Shown here piece after piece: positions 1-5,871 of a stretch of DNA of 5,871 nt. Each line of letters begins with the position of its first letter. The first letter of the stretch is position 1. The stretch is taken from assembly GCA_964425645.1 (NCBI GenBank), contig CAYRNC010000104.1:1-5871 (forward strand). The letters are read 5' to 3'. Both the position numbers and the translations under genes were made by a program. The stretch comes from CAYRNC01 sp964425645 (GTDB lineage: Bacteria; Bacillota; Clostridia; Peptostreptococcales; Anaerovoracaceae). The notes under the pieces were generated by a model. That model did not search any database and had not been told where the DNA came from. It saw nothing but the letters and a program-made list of their open reading frames with translations.

Positions 1-108
1 TCCCTGCTCTATCTGCCAATCGATCAATTGTCCCATGCTTTGATAGTCGATTTCTCCATGTACAAACGGTGTGACAAGCGCAGTTCCTGCGCCCGTGAAT
101 AAAGCCAT
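1..108 (-). CDS. dapA: 4-hydroxy-tetrahydrodipicolinate synthase, N-terminal part (cut by window edge)
   Basis: The minus strand reads an open frame of 36 codons from an ATG at 106-108 to the left edge of the window. The peptide begins MALFTGAGTALVTPF and continues with an I-D-Y and L-I-D-W-Q-I-E-Q-G pattern. This is the first beta strand (G-x-G-x-A-L-V-T-P-F) and first helix of the DapA/NAL class I aldolase barrel. DapA condenses pyruvate with aspartate semialdehyde in the cytoplasm, the first committed step to DAP and lysine. The start is fixed by a GAGGTG ribosome binding site 8 bases upstream and by the family alignment. The gene lies 25 bases downstream of asd, which makes its substrate, so co-transcription is very likely. 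The catalytic lysine and the GTTGE motif fall outside the window, so a close relative such as N-acetylneuraminate lyase is not formally excluded. The asd neighbour strongly favours DapA. Confidence 0.9.
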   Translation of the reverse strand, partial: MALFTGAGTALVTPFVHGEIDYQSMGQLIDWQIEQG

Positions 109-116
109 GCCAATAA

Positions 117-122
117 CACCTC
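117..122 (-). promoter_or_regulatory. Ribosome binding site of dapA
   Basis: The minus strand reads GAGGTG, 8 bases before the dapA ATG at 108. It lies within the 25-base gap after the asd stop codon, so dapA has its own initiation signal within the asd transcript. Confidence 0.75.
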
Positions 123-133
123 ACTTGCTTCTG

Positions 134-1120
134 TCATATAAGCAATTCGGCAATTTGAACGGCATTTGTGGCCGCGCCCTTTCTGATATTATCTGCAACG
201 ACCCAAAGATTGAGTCCGTTATCTATGCTTTCGTCCCTGCGAATTCTGCCTATGAATACTTCATCTTTTCCTGCCACATTTCGGGCAAGAGGGTAAAGGC
301 ATTTTAAAGGATCGTCTTCTACAACCAGGCCTTTTGATTCGGAAAGCAGTTTTTTTACTTCTTCAAGGACAAAAGGTTTTTCGAATTCAAGGTTGATGGA
401 TTCACTGTGGCAGTCAAATACAGGAACCCTGACTGTGGTGGCGGTGATTCTAATGGTGTCGTCGCCCAGTATTTTTTTTGTTTCATTTATCATCTTTATC
501 TCTTCTTTTGTGTATCCGTTATCCATAAATACATCTATATGGGGAAGACAGTTTCCTGCAATAGGATGTGGATAGGCCTTCATTACGTCATTGCCCTTTA
601 AGCCCGCCTCAAGTTCCCTAATACCTTTAACACCGCTTCCTGAAACAGCTTGATACGTCGAAAATACTACCCGTTTAATGCGGTACTTATCATGCAGGGG
701 CTTAAGGGGTACAACCGCTTGGATTGTTGAACAATTGGGATTCGCTATTATCCCTTTGTGCCACTCCATATCCTTCGGATTAACCTCCGGAATTATAAGG
801 GGTACATCTTTTTCCATTCTGAAGGCACTGCTGTTATCCACTACGATAACCCCGTCTGCTGCTGCAATGGGAGCGTACTTTTGACTCGTGGATCCTCCGG
901 CTGAAAACAAGGCGATATCGATAGGTTTTTTAAAAGATTGTTCAGATAACTCTTCGACAATGTATTTTTTCCCTTTGAAATTTATCGTTTTCCCGGCAGA
1001 TTTAGCGGAAGCCATCATATAAAGATTATTAAAAGGAAAGTTTCTTTCTTCAATAATCTTCAGCAAGGTGGTTCCGACTAGGCCTGTTGCTCCGACGATA
1101 GCTAGGTTTGGTTTTTTCAT
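134..1120 (-). CDS. asd: Aspartate-semialdehyde dehydrogenase
   Basis: A 328-residue cytoplasmic enzyme that reduces aspartyl phosphate to aspartate semialdehyde with NADPH, at the branch leading to DAP/lysine, threonine and methionine. The N-terminal Rossmann motif is G-A-T-G-L-V-G at residues 10-16. SAGGSTS at 73-79 and VVDNSSAFR at 93-101 follow. The catalytic cysteine is C130 in NPNCST, the YQAVSGSG block is at 156-163, and the catalytic histidine is H238 in RVPVFDCHSE. The C-terminal NADP-domain signature NLWVVADNIRKGAATNA runs from 304 to 320. Length and motifs fit the shorter Gram-positive/Vibrio Asd2 type rather than the E. coli type. An in-frame ATG 14 codons upstream exists, but the start at 1120 is chosen because AGGAGG lies 8 bases before it and the Rossmann strand begins directly after MKKPN. 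The gene has its own promoter at 1188-1216, is followed by dapA, and is divergent from uppP. Confidence 0.97.
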   Translation of the reverse strand: MKKPNLAIVGATGLVGTTLLKIIEERNFPFNNLYMMASAKSAGKTINFKGKKYIVEELSEQSFKKPIDIALFSAGGSTSQKYAPIAAADGVIVVDNSSAFRMEKDVPLIIPEVNPKDMEWHKGIIANPNCSTIQAVVPLKPLHDKYRIKRVVFSTYQAVSGSGVKGIRELEAGLKGNDVMKAYPHPIAGNCLPHIDVFMDNGYTKEEIKMINETKKILGDDTIRITATTVRVPVFDCHSESINLEFEKPFVLEEVKKLLSESKGLVVEDDPLKCLYPLARNVAGKDEVFIGRIRRDESIDNGLNLWVVADNIRKGAATNAVQIAELLI

Positions 1121-1128
1121 ATTTTGTT

Positions 1129-1134
1129 CCTCCT
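1129..1134 (-). promoter_or_regulatory. Ribosome binding site of asd
   Basis: A perfect AGGAGG on the minus strand, 8 bases before the ATG at 1120. It decides the start in favour of MKKPNLAIVG over the upstream ATG at 1162, which has no such signal. Confidence 0.85.
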
Positions 1135-1162
1135 GTTTTATCGATATAGTATATTTTTGCAA

Positions 1163-1176
1163 GTTATTAGGATAAC
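1163..1176. repeat. Short dyad in the early transcribed region of asd
   Basis: GTTAT at 1163-1167 and ATAAC at 1172-1176 form a perfect 5-base inverted repeat around TAGG. With the asd transcription start predicted near 1181, the dyad covers roughly +6 to +19 of the transcript. That position would suit an operator or a small 5' hairpin. The sequence is AT-rich and the arms are short, so chance is a real alternative. Confidence 0.3.
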
Positions 1177-1186
1177 AATACTAGAA

Positions 1187-1198
1187 TATTATATAATA
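1187..1198. repeat. 12-base palindrome overlapping the asd -10 box
   Basis: TATTATATAATA is its own reverse complement and covers the asd -10 hexamer. It therefore shows TATAAT on both strands (1188-1193 minus, 1192-1197 plus). The plus-strand copy has no acceptable -35 at 16-18 bases, so only the minus copy is called as a promoter element. The symmetry may simply follow from AT-richness. Confidence 0.35.
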
Positions 1199-1216
1199 AC
1201 CTTAGGCAAATGTTAA
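1188..1216 (-). promoter_or_regulatory. Housekeeping sigma-factor promoter for asd-dapA
   Basis: On the minus strand, a -35 box TTAACA (1211-1216, five of six matches to TTGACA) and a perfect -10 TATAAT (1188-1193) are separated by exactly 17 bases. This is a near-consensus vegetative (sigma-A/sigma-70 type) promoter. Transcription should start near 1181, giving a leader of about 60 bases before the asd ATG. That is too short to hold a lysine riboswitch or a T-box, so no such control is visible here. Confidence 0.75.
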
Positions 1217-1238
1217 TCCGGTTTTTCGTATTATTCTA

Positions 1239-1267
1239 TTCATTTCAATGAGTATAAGTGATATAAT
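1239..1267 (+). promoter_or_regulatory. Extended -10 promoter for the uppP-ftsK-rimO operon
   Basis: TGATATAAT at 1259-1267 is a perfect extended -10 element (TGn followed by TATAAT). Seventeen bases upstream is a weak -35, TTCATT (1239-1244, three of six matches to TTGACA), the pattern expected when an extended -10 compensates. Transcription would start near 1274, about 34 bases before the TTG start of uppP. The promoter lies back to back with that of asd, with 22 bases between the two -35 boxes. Confidence 0.65.
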
Positions 1268-1293
1268 TATAAAGATTATTTCAATTGTCGAAA

Positions 1294-1299
1294 GAGGGG
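1294..1299 (+). promoter_or_regulatory. Ribosome binding site of uppP (decides a TTG start)
   Basis: GAGGGG ends 8 bases before the TTG at 1308. The alternative in-frame ATG at 1248 has no purine-rich signal upstream and lies before the predicted transcription start near 1274, so TTG is the supported start. Confidence 0.65.
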
Positions 1300-1307
1300 T
1301 ATATAAT

Positions 1308-2144
1308 TTGACACTATTTGAAGGCATCATTCTTGGCTTGGTCCAGGGTCTGACGGAGTTTCTGCCTGTCAGCAGTTCGGGGCATCTGGCCATACTCCAA
1401 TACTTTTTTGGAATTGACGGTGACAGGATTCTCTCATTTGCGGTTCTTTTGCATCTTGGAACATTGCTCTCGCTTTTTGCAGTTTATTATAAAGATCTCT
1501 GGCTTCTGATTTTAGAATTGGGAATGGTCATAAAGGACTTATTCTCAGGCAGAGGGCTACGTATGGAGGATAATGAAATAAGGAAATTGGGTGTCATGAT
1601 TATTGTGGCCACAATTCCCACGGCGATAGCGGGCCTGTTGTTTAATGATTTTTTTACCGGTTTATACAGTTCGATTCGGGCCATATCCGTCTGTTTGATC
1701 ATCACCGGGACTATTCTTTGGTCGGCGGAAAGAATGAGTGGGCGCAAAGGAAAGCGAATAGGCAGCATGAAGGTTAGGGATGCTGTGCTTGTGGGTATAT
1801 TTCAGTCACTGGCCATCACCCCCGGAATCTCCAGATCGGGGGCTACGATTGTAGGGGGACTTTTTGCGGGATTTGATAAGGATTTAGCTGTAAGATTTGC
1901 GTTTCTGATTTCTGTTCCGTCTATTTTGGGGGCGGCCATAATTGAGTCTCCGGAAGCATTCTCTCAGGGCATGGATAAGGATCTGCTTGTGCCTGTTATG
2001 GCGGGGATTGCAGTGGCGGCAATTTCAGGTTTTGCAGCCATTAAAACCATGATAAGAATTGTGTCCGGGAAAAAACTCTATATTTTTTCCTTTTACACAT
2101 GGGCAGTAGGGATCTTTATACTGGTTTATTCCCTGATTGTTTAA
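1308..2144 (+). CDS. uppP: Undecaprenyl-diphosphate phosphatase (BacA/UppP family)
   Basis: A 278-residue polytopic membrane protein that dephosphorylates undecaprenyl diphosphate at the outer face of the membrane. This recycles the lipid carrier for peptidoglycan and other wall polymers, and overproduction in this family gives bacitracin resistance. The first signature QGLTEFLPVSSSGHL is at residues 13-27, with E17 and H26 matching catalytic E21 and H30 of E. coli BacA. The second, TPGISRSGAT, is at 171-180, with R176 matching R174. The first glutamate of the E. coli motif (E17) is Q13 here, as is usual in many Gram-positive members. LHLGTLLSL (48-56) and RFAFLISVPSILGA (196-209) are also typical. 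Several hydrophobic helices run the whole length. The TTG start is chosen over an ATG 20 codons upstream because of the ribosome binding site, the promoter position and the usual family length. It is the first gene of the operon, 10 bases before the translocase gene. Confidence 0.96.
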   Translation: MTLFEGIILGLVQGLTEFLPVSSSGHLAILQYFFGIDGDRILSFAVLLHLGTLLSLFAVYYKDLWLLILELGMVIKDLFSGRGLRMEDNEIRKLGVMIIVATIPTAIAGLLFNDFFTGLYSSIRAISVCLIITGTILWSAERMSGRKGKRIGSMKVRDAVLVGIFQSLAITPGISRSGATIVGGLFAGFDKDLAVRFAFLISVPSILGAAIIESPEAFSQGMDKDLLVPVMAGIAVAAISGFAAIKTMIRIVSGKKLYIFSFYTWAVGIFILVYSLIV

Positions 2145-2148
2145 GGAG
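2144..2148 (+). promoter_or_regulatory. Ribosome binding site of ftsK/spoIIIE, overlapping the uppP stop
   Basis: TAAGGAG combines the uppP stop codon (2142-2144) with the AGGAG binding site, 6 bases before the GTG at 2155. This supports GTG over the in-frame TTG at 2137, and suggests that translation of the two genes is coupled. Confidence 0.75.
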
Positions 2149-2154
2149 AGAAAA

Positions 2155-4482
2155 GTGGAAGAACAAAAAAAACGGCGGGGCAGACCACCGGGATCAAAAA
2201 ACAAGTCTTATTCAGAGAAGCTTGAAAAAGCTGCTGAAGAAGAAAATGCAAAGAAAAGATTGAGAGATGAAATCTTTTCAATAGTGATTATGGCTATAGG
2301 CGTATTTTTGGTAATTGCTTTTCAGACGAAAGCGGCGGGACAATTCGGGCTTCTTCTTTCAAATGTATTAAAGGGTGTCTTTGGGGCAGTTGCATATATT
2401 CTTCCTTATTACCTTATTTTATATGGTGTTTTATTGTTTTTAAAGCGCACTCAACACATAAACGGGAGATCAATTCTTTTCGTTACCCTCATATTTATGA
2501 TGCTTGCCATTTTGAATTCTGTGAGTTATCTGGACAGTTCTGTAAAATGGTCCGTGGAGTTCTTAAAGAATTCATTTGCTGATGGCGTACACCTGAAAAG
2601 CGGCGGAATGCTTGGAATGGCATTTGGATTTTTGTTAAAGAAAGCGTTTGGAATCCCCGGATTAGTTATAATGTGTCTGGCGGTAATAATTATTTCCGCA
2701 CTACTGGTTATCAATACACCTCTTTCCTATTTTACGAAGGGTTGGAGAAGAAGATTCGGCAGTTTAAAAATAAAAGATGAAGCGGATAGCATCGGCATTG
2801 ATTTGAGCCATGCTGATAATAAAGAGACGACTGAATCCTATAAAGTGCAACCATCGATAAAGGCCGCTATTTCGCCCGGACAGATGAAGATAATAGATTA
2901 CATGAAAGACGATCAGCTTTTCGATGAAGCTGCAGGTGCAGAGGAAGGAAAGGGCTTAACCGATAACACTGCAGAAGATCAAAAACCGAAGGACGCTTTA
3001 AAAGAAGAGGAATTGAAGATAAATCCTTCACAGACTATTGCCTCATATAAGATACCTTCAGTAGATCTGTTATCAAAGGCGCCCAGTGAAGGCAGGTTCA
3101 CCGACACCGGCAACTTGAAATCCAAGGCGATTAAGCTGGAGAAGACGCTTCAAAGTTTCGGCGTTAGCGCTAAAGTTCTACAGGTTACCAAAGGCCCTGC
3201 CATAACGCGTTATGAAATACAGCCCGATATCGGAGTAAAAGTAGCCAGTATTGTAAGGCTTGCTGACGATATAGCATTAAACTTGGAGGCAAAAAGCATA
3301 AGAATCGAGGCCCCTATTCCCGGTAAAGCCGCTGTGGGCGTCGAAGTTGAAAATGAAAGAATAAACCTTGTGGCGGTTCGGGACATCATCGAATCGCGGG
3401 AATTTAGAAACACCAAATCTAAGATCAGTTTTGCGGTGGGTAAAAATATTTCAGGAGATGCAATCGTAGCCGATTTAAAGGACATGCCTCACCTGTTGAT
3501 TGCCGGCTCTACGGGATCGGGTAAAAGCGTATGTTTGAATGCACTTATCGTAAGCATTCTTTATCGGGCCAGGCCGGACGAGGTTAAATTTGTACTTGTT
3601 GACCCAAAGGTCGTTGAATTGGGCAACTATAATGGAATACCCCATCTTCTTGTCCCTGTGGTCACGGAACCCTCCAAGGCTGCTGCCGCATTAGGCTGGG
3701 CAGTGTCGGAGATGACAGAAAGATACAGGAAGTTTGCAGAAGAAGGGGCCAAGGATTTAGAGTCTTTTAACAAAGCAAAAAAAAGCAAGTCCGAAATGGA
3801 TTTAATCCTGCCCCAAATCGTTATTATCATCGACGAACTGGCAGATCTTATGATGGTAGCCCCTTCTCAGGTAGAGGAATCCATTTGTCGCCTTGCTCAG
3901 ATGGCGAGGGCCGCAGGAATGCATCTTATTGTTGCTACGCAAAGGCCTTCCGTAGATGTGATTACAGGCGTGATTAAAGCCAATATCCCCTCAAGAATCT
4001 CTTTTGCGGTTTCTTCCCAATTTGATTCACGTACAATATTGGACATGGCGGGAGCGGAAAGGCTGGTAGGAAAAGGCGATATGTTGTTTAACCCCCTTGG
4101 CATATCAAAACCTGTCAGAGTGCAAGGCGCGTTTATTTCAGATACCGAAGTACATAGGGTTATAGATTACATAAAAAGGCAGGTGCCTGAAAATGAATAC
4201 GCGGAAGATGTACTAAATTGCATTGAAAAACCCCTCGGTGAGGGAAGGGAGTACGATAAGGATGAACTGTTGCCGGATGCTATAAAAACCGTTATACGGG
4301 CGGAGCAGGCTTCAGTCTCCATGCTGCAAAGGCGTTTTCGCATCGGGTATAATCGGGCCGCAAGGCTGGTGGACATGATGGAGCAGCGAGGAATAGTAGG
4401 ACCAAGTGACGGAAGCCGACCGAGGAAGGTTTTAGTAACCGAAGAGCAATATCAGGAATCAAGTGAGAACCCCGATAATTAA
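2155..4482 (+). CDS. ftsK: DNA translocase FtsK/SpoIIIE
   Basis: A 775-residue septal membrane protein whose hexameric ATPase pumps double-stranded DNA, clearing the chromosome from the division septum or, in sporulating relatives, filling the forespore. In order: a basic cytoplasmic N terminus with an AT-hook-like K-R-R-G-R-P-P-G-S-K motif (residues 6-15); four clear membrane segments near 41-57, 69-97, 106-125 and 167-187; an acidic, charged linker to about 320; an alpha/beta motor with KGPAITRYE (346-354), Walker A GSTGSGKS (451-458), Walker B IVIIIDEL (555-562; D560, E561) and ATQRPSVDVITG (594-605); and a C-terminal gamma winged helix (about 705-761) of the kind that reads DNA orientation sequences. 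The length is close to B. subtilis SpoIIIE and much shorter than E. coli FtsK. GTG is chosen as start because of AGGAG 6 bases upstream. Whether its role is divisional, sporulation-specific or both cannot be told from sequence. Confidence 0.97.
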   Translation: MEEQKKRRGRPPGSKNKSYSEKLEKAAEEENAKKRLRDEIFSIVIMAIGVFLVIAFQTKAAGQFGLLLSNVLKGVFGAVAYILPYYLILYGVLLFLKRTQHINGRSILFVTLIFMMLAILNSVSYLDSSVKWSVEFLKNSFADGVHLKSGGMLGMAFGFLLKKAFGIPGLVIMCLAVIIISALLVINTPLSYFTKGWRRRFGSLKIKDEADSIGIDLSHADNKETTESYKVQPSIKAAISPGQMKIIDYMKDDQLFDEAAGAEEGKGLTDNTAEDQKPKDALKEEELKINPSQTIASYKIPSVDLLSKAPSEGRFTDTGNLKSKAIKLEKTLQSFGVSAKVLQVTKGPAITRYEIQPDIGVKVASIVRLADDIALNLEAKSIRIEAPIPGKAAVGVEVENERINLVAVRDIIESREFRNTKSKISFAVGKNISGDAIVADLKDMPHLLIAGSTGSGKSVCLNALIVSILYRARPDEVKFVLVDPKVVELGNYNGIPHLLVPVVTEPSKAAAALGWAVSEMTERYRKFAEEGAKDLESFNKAKKSKSEMDLILPQIVIIIDELADLMMVAPSQVEESICRLAQMARAAGMHLIVATQRPSVDVITGVIKANIPSRISFAVSSQFDSRTILDMAGAERLVGKGDMLFNPLGISKPVRVQGAFISDTEVHRVIDYIKRQVPENEYAEDVLNCIEKPLGEGREYDKDELLPDAIKTVIRAEQASVSMLQRRFRIGYNRAARLVDMMEQRGIVGPSDGSRPRKVLVTEEQYQESSENPDN

Positions 4483-4487
4483 AATGT

Positions 4488-4493
4488 AAAGGA
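4488..4493 (+). promoter_or_regulatory. Probable ribosome binding site of rimO, widely spaced
   Basis: AAAGGA is the only purine-rich candidate before the rimO ATG at 4505, with 11 bases between. This is longer than the 6-8 bases seen for the other genes here, so initiation may be modest or helped by ribosomes finishing ftsK/spoIIIE 22 bases upstream. Confidence 0.5.
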
Positions 4494-4504
4494 CAATTTA
4501 TTAT

Positions 4505-5815
4505 ATGCATGTTTATATCGATACTTTGGGCTGTCCGAAAAATATGATTGATTCTGAGGTCGCCGCCGGTGTTTTAGCAAGCTCGGGACACATTATAACA
4601 GATAATCCGGATGAGGCGGAGGCGATACTTGTGAACACTTGCGGATTCATCGCCGATGCAAAAGAAGAATCCATTAACAGGATATTCGAACTGTCGGAAT
4701 ATCGGGCAAAGGGCGCGATCTTGGCGGTGAGCGGCTGCCTTTCGGAGCGTTACAAAGATAAGCTACCCGTATTAATGCCGGAAATTGATATTTTTTTAGG
4801 TGTAAACGACTATCACAGACTTCCGGAATTGCTTAGGAAATACAGGAAGAATCACCAGATGGTCTGTTTTTCATCCTGCAATGAAAAATTTGATGAACCG
4901 CTTCCGAGAAAGATTCTGGGACCCGCCTATTATTCCTATTTGAAAATTGCGGAGGGTTGTAACAACAGGTGTTCCTATTGTGCCATACCATCGATACGGG
5001 GATCCTACAGAAGCAGGCGCAAGGAGGATATTCTCAATGAGGCCTCTGCCCTGGCCGCCGGCGGAACGGTGGAATTAATATTGGTGGCCCAGGATCTGAC
5101 CGCATACGGAATCGATATCTACGGGCGGTATTGTTTACCGGAATTATTGAAAATGCTGTGCAAAATACGCGGTGTATCTTGGATCAGGCTTATGTACTGT
5201 TACGAAGACCGAATAACGGATGAGCTTGTAAAAGTGATGGAAGAACAGGATAAAATATGTAAATATATTGACATGCCCATTCAGCATATTTCAGATAAAA
5301 TATTAGCGGCGATGAATCGTAGATCCACTGGAGCGTCAATAGGCAAAACTATTAAAAAGCTGCGGGAAGCGATGCCGGATATACATTTGCGTACAACTTT
5401 GATGACAGGTTTTCCCGGTGAAACTCAGCAGGATTACAACATGCTGTATGAATATGTTGCTGAAATGAAATTTCAGCGCTTGGGAGTATTCCATTTTTCG
5501 TCGGAGGAAGGAACAAAAGCCGCAAATATGAAGGATCAGATCAAAAAAAACATCAAGATCGAAAGAAAAGAACGAATCATGGCCCTTCAACGCGAAATCT
5601 CCCTATCTGTCAACAGGGAGAAAATAGGGAAAAGTTTGGAGGTTATTACAGAAGGAAAAATTGAGGATGGCAGCTATTTCGGCAGAAGTCGATTTGATGC
5701 ACCGGATATCGATAATTCTGTCATTTTCACATCGTGTAAGAAATTAAAAACAGGCGATATAGTCGATGTAAATATCATCGATGCATTCGATTATGATTTA
5801 CTGGGACAGGCCTGA
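4505..5815 (+). CDS. rimO: Ribosomal protein S12 methylthiotransferase RimO (radical SAM)
   Basis: A 436-residue cytoplasmic iron-sulphur enzyme that adds a methylthio group to a conserved aspartate of ribosomal protein S12. The N-terminal UPF0004 domain carries the three ligands of the auxiliary cluster: C10 (TLGCPKN), C46 (VNTCGF) and C78 (SGCL). The radical SAM cluster motif CNNRCSYC places C152, C156 and C159. The barrel continues through IQHISDKILAAMNR (259-272) and LMTGFPGET (299-307). The C-terminal TRAM region holds GRSRFDAPDIDNSVIF (393-408), whose G-R-S-x-x-D-A-P-x-x-D pattern separates RimO from the tRNA-modifying relatives MiaB and MtaB. Length is close to E. coli RimO (441). The ATG start gives the usual short lead into LGCPKN. 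The gene follows ftsK/spoIIIE by 22 bases and is probably in the same operon. No frameshift or missing ligand is seen. Confidence 0.96.
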   Translation: MHVYIDTLGCPKNMIDSEVAAGVLASSGHIITDNPDEAEAILVNTCGFIADAKEESINRIFELSEYRAKGAILAVSGCLSERYKDKLPVLMPEIDIFLGVNDYHRLPELLRKYRKNHQMVCFSSCNEKFDEPLPRKILGPAYYSYLKIAEGCNNRCSYCAIPSIRGSYRSRRKEDILNEASALAAGGTVELILVAQDLTAYGIDIYGRYCLPELLKMLCKIRGVSWIRLMYCYEDRITDELVKVMEEQDKICKYIDMPIQHISDKILAAMNRRSTGASIGKTIKKLREAMPDIHLRTTLMTGFPGETQQDYNMLYEYVAEMKFQRLGVFHFSSEEGTKAANMKDQIKKNIKIERKERIMALQREISLSVNREKIGKSLEVITEGKIEDGSYFGRSRFDAPDIDNSVIFTSCKKLKTGDIVDVNIIDAFDYDLLGQA

Positions 5816-5871
5816 AGTAAAGACTAACTATTAAAAGTCAAGACCTAAAATGAGAAACTTTGAATGAAATG

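Noticed and set aside
401..418. Unusual cysteine before the catalytic histidine in Asd (D-C-H-S-E rather than G-H-S-E)
   Set aside because: This position varies in the family (Gly, Ala, Ser are known to me), the catalytic residues C130 and H238 are intact, and nothing suggests loss of activity.
1121..1180. Lysine riboswitch or T-box ahead of asd
   Set aside because: The predicted leader is only about 60 bases, with no conserved riboswitch core or terminator hairpin; known lysine riboswitches are far longer.
1248..1307. Twenty-codon N-terminal extension of uppP from ATG 1248
   Set aside because: No ribosome binding site before it, it overlaps the extended -10 promoter, and the family normally starts just before the (L/I)-G-(L/I)-V-Q-G-L-T-E-F motif.
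1308..1336. TTGACA at 1308-1313 as a -35 box
   Set aside because: It is the TTG start codon region of uppP, and the sequence 17 bases downstream (TCTTGG) is not a -10 element.
5816..5871. Possible start of a further gene or a terminator after rimO
   Set aside because: ATGs at 5849, 5864 and 5869 lack a ribosome binding site; the first stops after five codons and the others reach the edge at once. The short dyad GACT/AGTC (about 5822-5840) has only four pairs and no T-run, so no terminator is called. A downstream operon gene may begin beyond the window.
1..5871. CRISPR array, insertion sequence, tRNA/rRNA, toxin-antitoxin or phage genes
   Set aside because: No spaced direct repeats, transposase motifs, terminal inverted repeats or RNA gene signatures were seen. 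Open frames antisense to the five genes have no family motifs or ribosome binding sites of their own and are explained as shadows.

Overview
The window is a compact stretch of bacterial housekeeping chromosome with almost no non-coding DNA. The best guess at its source is a Gram-positive anaerobe of the Clostridia (Bacillota). The reasons are that genes of the diaminopimelate (DAP) pathway sit next to an FtsK/SpoIIIE DNA translocase, as they do in Bacillota (B. subtilis has asd-dapG-dapA close upstream of spoIIIE); that rimO is present, a gene which to my knowledge B. subtilis lacks but many Clostridia carry; that the ribosome binding sites are strong AGGAGG-like sequences with TTG and GTG starts in use; and that base composition is moderately AT-rich. 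The genus cannot be named from the sequence alone.

Layout. On the minus strand, reading right to left from about position 1216, there is a strong promoter, then asd (1120 to 134), then the first 36 codons of dapA (108 to the left edge), 25 bases apart and each with its own ribosome binding site. On the plus strand, starting at a back-to-back promoter near 1239-1267, come uppP (1308-2144), ftsK/spoIIIE (2155-4482) and rimO (4505-5815). These three are separated by only 10 and 22 bases, with no terminator visible between them, so they probably form one operon. The last 56 bases hold no gene that I can support. The only real regulatory region is the divergent intergenic stretch at 1121-1307.

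How the genes fit together. Asd and DapA carry out consecutive steps from aspartyl phosphate towards lysine and meso-DAP, the peptidoglycan cross-linking amino acid. UppP recycles the undecaprenyl lipid carrier that exports peptidoglycan precursors. FtsK/SpoIIIE pumps chromosomal DNA through the division or sporulation septum. The two divergent units therefore share a cell-wall and division theme. RimO, which methylthiolates ribosomal protein S12, is a translation-related passenger.

I did not find a novel multi-gene system, mobile element, CRISPR array or RNA gene. The points most worth a second look are an AT-hook-like motif at the N terminus of the DNA translocase, the well-formed divergent promoter pair with small dyads in the asd start region, and the placing and coupling of uppP directly ahead of the translocase gene.
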